A stretch of DNA of 64,000 nucleotides from Sitta carolinensis (lineage: Eukaryota; Chordata; Aves; Passeriformes; Sittidae): positions 111,822,410 through 111,886,409 of the forward strand of contig CM063284.1 of assembly GCA_032173965.1 (NCBI GenBank), in the 5' to 3' direction. Below the pieces are notes generated by a model. It was given only the letters and a program-made list of their open reading frames with translations, was not told where the DNA came from and did not search any database. Made by a program: the position numbers and the translations under genes. Below, piece by piece: positions 1 through 12,600 of this stretch (position 1 is the stretch's first letter; every line of letters starts with the position of its first letter).

Positions 1-3000
1 GTGGATCTAAGGTATAACTATTACTTTATGTGATTTTCTTCAGGTATATTCAGTAAAGTGAGGTCTCTCTTTCTACTACTAAGAACCAAGGTTTCATAGG
101 GTGAAAATTGTGGGGTTATGTTGCGTGCCTTGGTGCAAAAGTGTGGAGAGATCTTTGGATGCACAAACCCTGTGCAGGTAGTATCAGAGGACAGCACAGG
201 CTCTAATCTGTTGTAGTCTCACCCACATTACTTGCTGGTAAGTGCTCCTTACCATGTGTGCTCCCCCATCAGTCCTGTCTGAGCATTATTACTGAAATGT
301 GGTAGATGGCACAGGCAGCTTAGTGATCAAGTTCACTCCTTGGCCTTGATTTATTTAGTGATATAGATATAGCCTATGTTTTGAACATGCTGTACAGACC
401 ATTTTCTGTTATATTTTTGTTCTTATGTACTAAGGCAATCTGTAACATATCAGACACTAACATTTTTTAGGACATTTTCAACAACAAGATTTTTTTTTTT
501 ATGACAATAATAGCAATAATTAAGAAACGAGTGCCAAAATCTAGCTCATGTTTTGCAAGTCATAGCTATTCTCCAAATCAGACAAATGTCCTGTACTAGG
601 AAATAAGAAGCAAAGGGTGGCAAAGTTCATGGACAGTAACTTTTTTTTTGAGTTGGAGACCTTTCTAGACATGTTTGTTATCATTTTGTTCTGATTCAAA
701 TGCAGGTTTAACAGCAAAATAAAAAGCTGTCTTGTTTAAATGAAGATGTAACTCATTTTATGAACAAGAACTGCAAACAGCTGCTTCCATATGTTGCTAG
801 TATCAGGAAAAATTCTTTGTTAAATTGCATCTTTAAGATTAAACTCTGTGCTGAAAATAAACACAACAAAAGCGTGAGATGATTGAGGAGAACAGTGACC
901 TACTCCAGGAAAAAATACACTTTGTTTCAGCTGGTGATGAATCTGCATGACCCAGACAGAGAGTTCCAACTTTGACTATCACTGTATTCTGCAGTATTTT
1001 GACATGTAATATAAATGTCTATGATAAGGGATAAAAGGCACGTTGGGCCATCTGTGCTAGTTTTAAACCTGTTTGTCCATATTTGGGATGTTGTAACCTT
1101 TTTTTTTATATTTGCTAAAAGTGAATTTTTAACATAGTTTGGACCTAATTCTGCTTTCTGTAGTGTTTCTACTAGAAAATGTTTTAAGTACAGTCCTCTG
1201 TTAGCCAGATTGAAACGCAGTTCACAAAGGTGTCATCATACTCTCTTTGAAGTTGAAGGGAGACACATCTGCCTTGAATGAGAGCAGGATCAAATCACCT
1301 AAGCAAATGGTTGATTAATCAGATAGTGCCAAGGAAGCCAAGTGTGGTTTGAGACCTTCTGTAAAGGAGACAAAGCTCTGGCTTCACTTTTAATGATGAA
1401 CTCTTTTCCTTCATAATGGCTAGTGTGTGAATCTTCTGCTGTCATTCTCATGCCCCCAGGTTTGCTTTTAGTCTTATGGATCTTTCTTCTCTAATAAATC
1501 CATAGAGAGCAGTGAGATTTGCAAGTGCAATTAGGGCTGCCTAGTTCTCATAGTCTGCTTCTGCACCCTCTGATCTCCGGCTCCTTGCTATACTTTCATA
1601 CTATCATCTCTTAAGTTTTTTTGCATTGCTTCGAAGGGTTTTGTAAGACAATCTAAGGGACCACATATATGTGGTAATGAGCTATCATATTTGGATTGAA
1701 AAATAACTTATATGCTCATCTTTTACATGGGGAAAATTTTTCTCCAAAATTGCTGCTCAAAGATTAATTGAAGAATGTGTGGGAGGCTAGCATGGGTATG
1801 CTTGTCCAGAAACATACATGCCAGTTAGATAAGCTTCATGATTTTTTTCCAGACGTTTTCAAAAAGGAATTAAATTTGCTTTTGCATTATTGGTTTTCAA
1901 TATTTTCATGATAAACAGAATGTGTGGAGGGTTTTTTTGGTTTTTTTTTTTTTTTTTACTTTAGTAGGCATATATTTACTTTTTATTATCAATGGATGGA
2001 AAATCTTGAAAAGATGAGCCACCTACTGACAGTGTAGAGAGCCTGAAATAATAGCTCTGAGGCATTTAAGTTCCCATTTCACACTGACTGGCTGCAGCAC
2101 CCATCTCAGCACAACAAGCTGGATGGCTTGTCCAGCTCCCTCCCAACCCTGCATTTCTATTGATCTGGGATTTCAGAAATGACTACAGTCCCAGGATGTT
2201 GCTGGATTTTGGGAAACCCCTTCTTGGGTGTGTTAAAGGCGCTACTCTGCAGCCATTTAGCCTTCACTAGAGAATTCCATATTTTTTAAAATGATCACAG
2301 GCAATGTGTTTATTGCTTCAGGTTATAACATTTCTCTTCTCTGTTTTGCCAGATTTTTCCTCTTAACCATCTCGCTCTTGCTGTGTTTCAGATCTGTGCA
2401 ATCAGATGCATGTCCTTTAGAGTGCAGCGATCTGGACCGAGAACATACATTCCAGGCTCGTATGTACCCAGGCAAAGCGAGCAAAGGAGAACCCAAATGT
2501 TAGCAACTACTGCTTTCTGTGTCTCCTGTGGAAGATTTATCTGGATATACAGTTTTATGCTGGTTTAAACAGGGAAGTGACATTTTAAAAAAATCCACTT
2601 TGGGGGATGTTATTGAAAGAACTTAAATGCATGTTATGATTAACTTGCCAAAGCTACTAGGAGTAAACACATCCTTAATGTAGACTAGGACGTCTTCACA
2701 TAAAACTCTTTCCCACATCCCACTCCCTCCCCTTCACCTCCCAAGTTTCATCCTAGCCTAAGGCAGTAAAATCCGTAGGGTGGGGGTTTCCTTAAGCACA
2801 TTGTATATGAGAGTATGTGACTTATCATCTCTGTGCCTCATTTACAGTGAGACTTAGCAGCTGCTTCGCAACCATGTGATACATTGAGCTTTGTATAATA
2901 GTTCACTTGAAGGTCTTTGCACAGTTCAGGCATGTCAGCTGAGTACCTTCAAGCAGTGCAGGGACTTGTAATTAGAGTGGCCCGAGGCTGCTTTCTTTTC

Positions 3001-6000
3001 TGAGGGGCTTTGTCTTCCCCGTGGATCCCAGTGGCATTCAGTATCCAGAGGCTCACCAGCGGAGCGCACCAACAAGGGCTCATCGGGCGGTAGGGGGGAT
3101 CCGAGGTATGTCAGGAACTGAACACAGGTATGAGAGTTCAAGCCTAGACAAAGGTCTTGTTAGTCATTTGAACACAAAGCATGCAGCACCTTGCCTCTCT
3201 GCTGGTTCCCGCAGCAGGTACAGAAAGAACCGCCCTGTGCTTTACTTCAGAGGAGTTATCCCCCAGTCCCTTTCCAAAATAAACAATCCACGTGTTTATC
3301 TGTAATGACTTTTGCCACTTTAAGCAAGTTGGCTGATGCAGACATTCTTGGGAGGATGTCAAAGGAAGAAACACACTGTTTTCGAAGCTGGCCTTTTAAA
3401 TGTATCACTTCTGCAACACTCTGAAAGCTTCGTATCATGCCTGCAAGCTCCCATTCATTTTCCCTGAGCATTTTTGGAAACACAGACTGAGCAATTTGGA
3501 AGGAATAGACCCGAACTTCCAATTTCTGTCACTTCATTTCTGTTGTCCACTAAGACAGAGGAGGAAAAAAATGAAGAAAAAGAATGAAACAGATTTTTGT
3601 ATGGAAGACAAACTTTTGGCCACTCAAATTTGCAAAGACATGTTAAATACCTTAACAAAGGAGGATATCAAACAGCAAATCAGCAAACCATTGCTAAACC
3701 ATCTGCTCTAGAAAATGGAAAATATATTTTTACCTCATAAAAGGGTTACTTTAAAAGGTTGGGTTAGAAGGAATGATTCCTCACAATTATAAGATGACAC
3801 ACTCTTTTCATCTGTTACTTTCCTGCATTGGTTCTGTAGAAAGTATTAATCAATGCATAAGAAATGTCAGGTCTGACCGAGTGTAAGAAAGCATGTTTAC
3901 CTGCTCTTGTACCTCTGTCTCATGGCTCACTGAGCAAGAAATATTTCTAGTGCCCACACTCACTGCTACATGAGAATTTTTTTTCCCCGCAGAGCTGCAG
4001 AGAATCACCATAATTTTCCCTCCCTACCGCCTCCTATGTCCACTTCCTGCTGCACCTGGCTGTGCCATTCCATCACCTTTGGAAGGGTAAAATGCTCACC
4101 AAAGTGACTGAGGTGGCACAGAGGTTCAAATAAATCTGAACTGTCACTTTTTATGAATGAAGAAATAGATTCTCTGTCAGTACTTCTGGGAGGCACATGT
4201 CTCTCCCTTCTTGGAAAGGCAGGGCTTAAGGCACCATATGCCCACACCCACACAGCATATAGCCCTTGTGGCTATATTTATCCCTCTAAAAACAAAAGAT
4301 GGCCCATGGATCGTACTCTGGCCCCCAGCCTGCTCAGGGTCAGCTGTCCTCAGGGCAGGAGGGTCTCGTGAACTATAACTCTACTAGTAAATGAGATGTT
4401 TGGATTAAAAATAGGTGGATTGGTGGCACTACTGCATTATGAGGCTGGTCCCTGTCTCTGAGCATTGCCTATCAGAACTGTCAGACATTTTCCAGAGATG
4501 ATCCAGAGGTCATCGTGGTCCTGAGACCATTCCCAGTAGGCCAGTTGGGCACAGGCCCCCTCTTCTAGTGGGACAGGAGTGCTCTTCCTTGCCAGTTGGC
4601 CTCAGAGGCAGAGGCCAGTCCCAGGCATGCTTAATTACCAGTATGGGCAGCTGGACTTTGTACCCCTGCAACTCAGAGAGAAACCTTGGGTTTCCTCTGG
4701 GTCATGGGGTACCTCTGTGACCCCAAGACATAATTACCATGTCAGTTTTGGCTATTCAGTTCAAAGTATTGGAAATAGCTGAGGGCTATGTTGCAAGAAG
4801 TGTTTTTATAGCACAGATTAAAAGTGTGCACTGCACACACAGAGGTGTGCCAGGCAGACATGGGAAGCGCTTTGAAGAGCAGTGTCTTCTGGGACAGCAG
4901 AAGATGGAGGGACACAAAAAATGATACCGTCTTAACCACAATACCCTTTGGAAGTGGTCCCTGGGGGGAACTAACCCATTACTCCTCCTGCACATTCACT
5001 ACCATGCGCTGATGCCTGTGCTGCACCAGCCTGCTGCTCCTGTTGCTTCTCCTGATGTTGCTTCTGTCACCCCTGCTCTGCCTCTGCTGCCACCTCCAGT
5101 GAGCCAGGCAGCAGCAGACACACAGACACACTCCAGACACACAGGGCTCCCCTCATCTTTCTGTTGTGCAAGCTCGGGCCACGGGCTTGCTGGGCATTGC
5201 AAACCTGACATCAGTGTTATGTTGCTGGCACTCTGAGTAACAGCTGGGTTTGCTTCCAGCCCTAATCTCCTTGCAGTTGTGGGTGAATTGCTTGCTAGAA
5301 TAAAGCTGGATAATTTAGCACTGATCTTTGAGTGTCTATGCTGCGTTTTTGTCATGGCAGTCTAAAGAGACATGAGAAACATTTGCCAAGTTTGCTTGGG
5401 CTTTTCTTCTGTCTCTAGAAAGAGCAGACTAAAAACAGCTCAAACCACTGGGACTGTTTATCTAGATTTGGGGTTTGGATACTGTAGGTCACTCATGCTA
5501 ATATTATTATTTATACCTTCCAGAATCAAAAAATACTGAGTAATGCTGAATAGATTTTGGCCTGGTAGATCCCTTGTATATCCAAAAATAGGGAAACCTG
5601 ATGAAATAATTTCTGTGCCTGTCCTGGGTTTGTAACAAAAAGTTTTGACTTCAGGCCTTGGATTCTCTCTAGTATTTTGAAATCAGTGTCTCCTTTTATT
5701 AACTTTAGTGTTCTGAAGCTTACCTAATTACTTATGACCTAAGAATATTGTCACTTGGCCAGTTTTCCTCAAAGAGATAATATTTCATGAAGTTCTACTT
5801 ATGCATTGGTGAATTGCTTCTTGTTTTTAACTGCTCTTGGAAATAAGCGTTTGTCAAACTCATCACAGAATTTAACTTGCAGATTCCCAGGCATAGGGCT
5901 CATTCGGCAAGCTTGTATCCAGCTCATGTTCTTGTAACACTGAACATGTTTGTGATGGTACTCTGACTGGTGTCAGCAACAAAATCCCACTGATTTAAAG

Positions 6001-9000
6001 GAAAGTAGGATGGAGCCCAAAATGCTAATTCTGTTGACTTTCTTGTTGAACTTCAGTTTAACCCTACAGCACTGAGGACTGTTTCATTTCCTATGGCTCA
6101 ACTTTATCTGTACATCTCAATACCCCAAGTTTACGTGACTCCCCTTTTCATCCCATCAACAAAGAATTATGCTGAATTACAGCTTTGTTACTAAAGGGGA
6201 ATTGTGTGTTTGAGGTATATTTTTCATGAGGCATTTTGGCCAAGTGGATGAGGTATTAATATGAGAAACTATAAACAAATCTTGGTTTTCTAAACTGCAG
6301 ATAGAGTGATTGGCTTAATTTGTTTCTATACACTGCCATCTTGAAAACTAAACTGAAGCATCCAAATTAAACAGGAGATGTAAATATTAGCCAGATGTTC
6401 CCTGGTGTCAGAACTCTTTTTTATTTCTTTTTCTTTTTTTTTTTTTTTTTCCTGTTAAATGGGTATGCTTTTTTACATCTAACATAATGACCTATGTTTT
6501 AGATTTTGGTCCTGGCCTAATGGCTTTTTATCATATGATTATGATATCATCTAATCATGTAAGCGTCATGAGATGCTGTTCAGCTTTGCTGAAGCACATG
6601 AGTGTCAAACTGCTTAGTTTAGGCTGAACCATTTGTCTGACTGTCTTAATGTGGGGAGTGAATGTGCTGTTAATTTAGGAAATGCCAGCTGAGGCTGAGG
6701 GTTTAGTGAGCCAAGCAAAACAGAGCAGTGACCACAGATTGAAACATTACAGAGTTCCTTAATGGTTCTGTCAAAAAGAAATATAACCTTTTTTTTTCCC
6801 TACAGAAGTTGCAATAGTCTTCTGGTACAAGTAGCAACCGGTAGGGTTTTAGCATTGATAAACACGGATGGAAAAGACAGGCACTTGACTTAGCTTTTGG
6901 TTAATGGTTTTTCCTGAAGACATTTGTTTGAATTTGATGGTAGCAAAGCTTTTGCTTCCATTCCTCACTTTTAATATTGCAAGGCAAACGACTGCAGCTA
7001 CTAGTAAATCAGGATTTAGTAGATACAAATGGAAGATTTTCAATATAATTAAAATTATAAGGCTGGCTTTATGAACTTAATGCAAGTGAGGAAAGTAAAA
7101 TGATAACTCTATTGTTTTTCTTTTCCTTGCAAGCCTTGCTCAAAAATATGGTCTTTTTAAGTTTCCCTTAGTTCAGGTCTAGATTTGTGAGATGCTGAGA
7201 AGCCTCAAGAGCCTTGAATCTTCTGTTAATCACTGGCAAACCTCCATGAATTTGGCCATAGAGCTTGAACAGTTTGGGGTTCTGCTGAGAGGGTTTTCTG
7301 CAATAATCCTTACTATAAAACCCCTTTGTTCCTGAGTGGCATGTCTGAAAAGGCTCTTTTGCTTTAGTGTTGTTTTTGTTTACCGATCTCTTCAAAACTT
7401 TCCTGAGCCTGGTCAGGACAATAAATAGTTTTGAGGTGTCTGCTTGGCACCCCAAGGACTTTGCTGGGTGAAAGAGAAAAAGACTAATAAACAGAACAAC
7501 TATTATTCTTCTTTATCTATCCAAAGCTTTGTTAGAGAAAAGAGGCTTGCCTGTGAACTCTCCTCTGCAGAAATTCTCATCACTTAGGCCATTTAAAAAT
7601 AGACCGGACAAAGCACTAGGGAGCATGCTGCAGAGGGCAAGCCTGCACTGTCAGCAAGAGGGACTAGATGACTTTCCCATATCTGTGCTATTTTATTGTA
7701 GTGAGGTAATATGTTACCACTGTGTCCTCTAAGGCAGCAAAAAGGAATAAATTAATCTCAAATGCCCATCTGCCCTGAGATTTCCACCACAGTCAAGCAT
7801 CTGGAAATGACCAACTAAGAATATTGCTATTAGTGAATTGAAAGATATCCTTCACAGTATGAAACATCAGTGCTTGAAAGCAAGGCTTTGAAGGTCCTTC
7901 CAGCTTATGGGACAGTTTATGATTTTCCAAATCATCCTTGTGAAAATGATGTAAATGGTCTCTTTTCGCCTTCTCTGACAAAAGGTGAGAATTGCCTCCA
8001 GTGACACTGCCTCCATCCATCCTGCCGATATATGAAGTACACAGCTGTGTGAAACAAAGGAGGTGGATGCCACATCCACTCCCGGAAGGTTCTCATTACA
8101 TTGTAGCATCAGGCTTTATTTTGGTTTATTCCTTTATTGCCTGGAGTATGTGAAAGAAATTAGGCTGCATTTCTTGTAGAGGAAAGCATGTATCTGTGGA
8201 AACAAGTGCACCAGAAGGAATGGATCAAAATCTAAAGAAGTCTTTAATTTCAGTTACTAAGGACACTTTATATTCTGTAAAGCATGTTTTATAGCACTTA
8301 AAATAAGCAGAGTGAGCCTTTAAAATCGTTGTGTTTGTTTGGCCTCGTACATTAGGCAAAAGGTCATCACTGGGTTTGAATTTTGAGAGGCCCTCTGTAC
8401 AGCTGACTGAAAACATGGGATTTCATAATGGTAAATCAACCATTTTGAACAATCCTAAACATGCAAACCACCACAGATGAATTAGCAAGATGTGCAGGTG
8501 CCACAGATGAGTAACTTGTTATACTTCTCACCACCTCCCTCTCTCCTTTCTCTGAATCATTTTGCTTCCTGTATAAAACAATGTTTTAAAAATCCCAGTA
8601 CCTGGGCCCGTTTCTTTATATACCCAGCGAGATTTGTACTCCATTATTGGGGATTATTAATTCGTAGCTCTCAGTTCCTCAACAGTCTTAAGGAAAAGCA
8701 CCACCATTCACTAGCAGATCAGAAATGTTTTAAATTCATATTTAATCTTTGTTTTTGTGGCCTACCTAGTATTTTCTGAGATGATGTATTGCAAGTTCTA
8801 GACTTGAGTCCCCAAAACCCCAAAATACAGCCTCCGGTCAAACTGTTTTTGCCCAGGTCTTGTTAAAAAATTACACTGTGAAGAAAATACTTAATTTCAT
8901 CCTGCATATAGAGACAGAATGTTTGTTTACCATTTAATATTTTGTGATGTCTGTGCAATATAATTATTTTCATTAAACACTTTAGTTTTTTAGTTATTTG

Positions 9001-9005
9001 AACTG
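1..9005. other. Intergenic desert, left part
   Basis: AT-rich DNA with no supportable gene. Homopolymer T runs at 1930-1958 and 6431-6450. A weak CR1-tail-like stretch is at about 2120-2155 (CCCTCCCAACCC, TTTCTATTGAT). A G/C-rich patch at 2990-3115 is discussed as a candidate exon. 5010-5110 is pyrimidine-rich with GCTGCT and CTCCTG units. Nothing else stands out. Confidence 0.7.
7530..7730 (+). mobile_element. Possible old CR1-like LINE relic
   Basis: The stretch with TTTAAAAATAGACCGGACAAAGCACTAGGGAGCA, written here in outline, and GGACTAGATGACTTTCC resembles the tail of older sauropsid CR1 families. Divergence is high and the ends are indistinct. Confidence 0.4.
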
Positions 9006-9286
9006 CAGTGACAGGACAAGGAGTAATGACTTCAGAGTGAAAGGGGGGAAATTTACATTAGGTACACAGAAGAAATGCTTTATTGTGAGAATGGTGAGGC
9101 ACTGGGACAGGTTTTCCAGAGAAGCTGTGGACACCCCAATTCTGACAGTGTTCAAGGCCAGGTTGGATGGAACTTTGAGCAACATATGGTCTAGTGGGAG
9201 ACATCTGCCAGTGACAGAAGGGTTCAAAATAGGTGATCTTTAAGACCCCTTCCAACACAAACCATTCTATGATTCTATAATTCTAG
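9006..9286 (+). mobile_element. CR1 LINE 3' end fragment
   Basis: Shows the typical CR1 tail: GACAGGACAAG, then GAGGCACTGGGACAGG, TTCAAGGCCAGGTTGGATGG, CCCCTTCCAACAC and an ATTCTATGATTCTATAATTC terminus. 5'-truncated, as nearly all avian CR1 copies are. No coding capacity. Confidence 0.92.
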
Positions 9287-9562
9287 AAAAATACTTCAAG
9301 AACCTCCTTGTGATTAAAGTGTGATGAGACTGTCCCTTTAACTGCCTCTCAAATCTACCATTATTTCTGCAATGTTAATTTTTTTAAAATGATAGCACTT
9401 CTATTATCGCAGGTTTGCAAGCACAGCAGCTGTATTATCAATGTCTCACTTAAGTGTTATTAGTCACAAAATGCTGATATCACCAAAGCCCTGTGATAAA
9501 TGAAAATCTCTTACAGTATCACAGTTTTACATTGAAACTTTTACAAATCGAAGATAAAACAC

Positions 9563-9668
9563 TGGGTAAAAAAACCCAAACAAACAACAAAAACCCCCCA
9601 AACCAATCAAACTCTCCCCCTCCCCCCAAAGTACAAAAACCTACCCCAAAAAGCCAATCAAACACCTA
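9563..9668 (+). repeat. A/C-rich low-complexity tract
   Basis: About 105 bp with few G or T, made of irregular AAAC, CCCC and CCAAT-like units. It is like the tract at 54940-55135 but without a fixed period. Confidence 0.85.
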
Positions 9669-9669
9669 A

Positions 9670-12600
9670 ACATATGAGGAATGAAGATCCTGCAAGAAAA
9701 ATTGCATAGCTGAAAGATGGAACTAAGACTGACCTTCATCACAATGACATAACACTTGTGCTATCGCCTTGTGTGACTTCGCAACTTCCCAGAGTGGAAG
9801 ATGTAAAGCAGTCTCCCCTACATAACTCCCCAGAGTGCACTGCAGCTGAACTAAGCAATGTCTTGGATATTTTCTGAACCTGTCCAAGACAGGAGTTGAA
9901 ATCCATCCAGGTCCAAGAGGCTGTAACCACTTCAATATAGGTTTTTTGTGATCCCCCGGCAGCACCTTTCCCATGGACTCAGAACAGTTCTGGGGATGAA
10001 TGCTGCAGAGGAGTCAAAGACCATGGGAAGGACTGTAAACTCTTAACTTACCTACATCTATTTTTAACATGCTGTACAAACAGTGTGAATTATCTACAGG
10101 CTTTATTCTAGCTGTATACCTGCATTGCTGCCCAATGCCACAGCCAGGGCTTGGGAACAGGATTTAAGAGGTTTCTAAGTATTTCAGAAGCAATATTCTG
10201 GAATAACCTTTCAAACAGGTAATGAACAGAAAAGACTACAACATTGCTAAAAGATGTTTTCATGTTAGAGAAAAGACAACTCAGGATTTAAATGTGCAAG
10301 TCTGTAACTGGGTAATGTACTGTGTTCCCAAGGGGATGTGTGATTTCTGTTTGTTGTATGATGTTTTTATGTCATATTTACATTGTCCAGGAAGGAATTC
10401 CCTTTTCCTTTTCTCCCTTGATGTATATCTTGGCCTCTACATAGTTTATTTATTTTCATTCCTTTGAAGCATTTAGTCACTGGCCATGGATAGAGACAGG
10501 TGAATAGATACACTAATAGCAGATTCCACATGGTTTGTGGTCCTCACATGTGCCATTTTGCCATCAAAATCCATTGCACTCTTTCCTGAGGTTGTACTGA
10601 CAGAGAATTTTCAATGTTTATGTTTTGCTTTCCTCTGCAGTTGATTTAACACCACAAAACACCTGTTGTGACAAAGACTATGGATGATGGCAATGCCTTT
10701 AGTTGACTTCCTCATTTTCTTGTCACATTAAACATCATGACTCAGCCTTTTTCTGTTGCCCCTAAGTGTGCTGCAGAGTTATAAGGACTATTTAGAGTGG
10801 ATCAAAATACAGAAAGCCCTTTTGTTTGCCTCCAGTTTCTGAAACCACATAATGTTTTGACACCATAAAATCTGTAAAAGTAATCCCTATAATTACACAA
10901 CATCACTCTTAGAATCTGATTCATAGTATATCCTCATAGAAAGTATAAACCTGTTCTATTTTTAATAAAGGTGACTTAACTGTGTTTGAAAAACAAAAAA
11001 ATCTCTGAGAATATGGATTAGTCAAATAAAGCAGAATTAGTTTATTTGTTATTACTACTGCTTTGGCAGTCTTACAAAAATGTAACAAACACCACTGACC
11101 TTAACAAAAACAGGAGTTCAGTATGAGATACAGAAAATTATGAAAACCAGTAAATATTTTATCTCATTTTTCAAGGTAAAATGTCATTAGAATCTTGTTT
11201 CTGCTGTACAATATTAATCGTGGGCTCCTAATATGCTCTACCTGGACCTGCAATAAACTCTGCTCGTCTTTGTGGCTGGAGGCTGCATATTCCTCTTTAG
11301 AAACCATGGGTAGAGCATACGTAATTGTCTCACAGAGGGAGATACATAAGCTCAGAAAGTTTACATTTGCATTTGACAAATTGTCAGACTCTGGTAGCAA
11401 GGACACAGAAAGATTCTGAGCATCCAGACACCATTTGATTACTGCAGACACAAAGCTACACTTCCTATGATTTAAGCCAATAATTACATCAAGGATATAT
11501 TTATCAGCAAGAGTTAATCAAGGTTTTTGTGAGTTTATGTCTCAGTAGATGCTAACTAACATATAAAGAATTACTGTGGTAAGCTGCCATTAGGATTTTT
11601 CTGAAAAAATACAACAAAGTCTTTAAAAAGCGTGGACAAAGAGGTACAAGTATGTACACTTCAGTAAAAATTTCATGTTGCTAAACAGAAATGGGCAGTT
11701 TTAATTTATGATAACTGGAGGAATCTGAGATTACTACTGACAGGATTTCCTTCTTTCATAAGATTACAGTAGTATAAATAGAGGTGACATACTGCTTCAC
11801 TGAGGGCTATAAAGTGCAGGTCTGTCTTATGCAGTGGTTTGCAGATGGAAAAATGTAGGAGTAAGGCGAGGAGCTGCAGACAAATCTTAATGTCTGCATA
11901 AGGCTCCAGGCCTTAAGGTTTCGGAAGTCTATTTTTAAACTTAGTTTCTTTGAAAAACCGAGACCAGCAGCTAATGCTTGTCGTTATGGTATAATGATCT
12001 ATCTTCTTGCCAGAGTATTTGGGGATTACGTTTCGCAGAGAAGCAGAGCTATCCGCCAGAGATTGTTCTTCATGTTTGTATCTGTTTTCTCTCTTTCCTA
12101 GTAAGGTCTATAGCCTTCCATAGTTCTTGAGGCATTAAAACCAACTGTGCAAATGTCTTCTCTTCCAGATTTCAACATACTTATCTCTGCCCAAGCTTAC
12201 TGTTCCTGGCAGCCTGGTGTTCAAGCAGCTCCTTGTTGGGCAGCTTGCTTAAGTCTGCCCAAATGATCTGGACATCAGCAAAGATCATTAAAAGATTTAG
12301 CTAATACAACCAACTTGAAGAGAAAATTATAAGGACAAAAAGGAAAAATGCCCTCTGTTGAAGGGTACTTGACCAGATACCATTCCACAAAACAGTGCCA
12401 CCACCAAAGACCTCTGAGCAAAGGAAACAAATCTTCACTGCCCTGATTTCATGATCAGCTTCCAATTTCACTTAGTTCTAGATAGGGGGGAGGTATTAGT
12501 GCATTAGTATTCAATATGTTTGTATATGTTGTGTGCTATTCAAGCAGAAGGTTGTGTGGCTTCTGAGATGGGTGACAGCCCCTCAAACCCTCTGAAGTAA

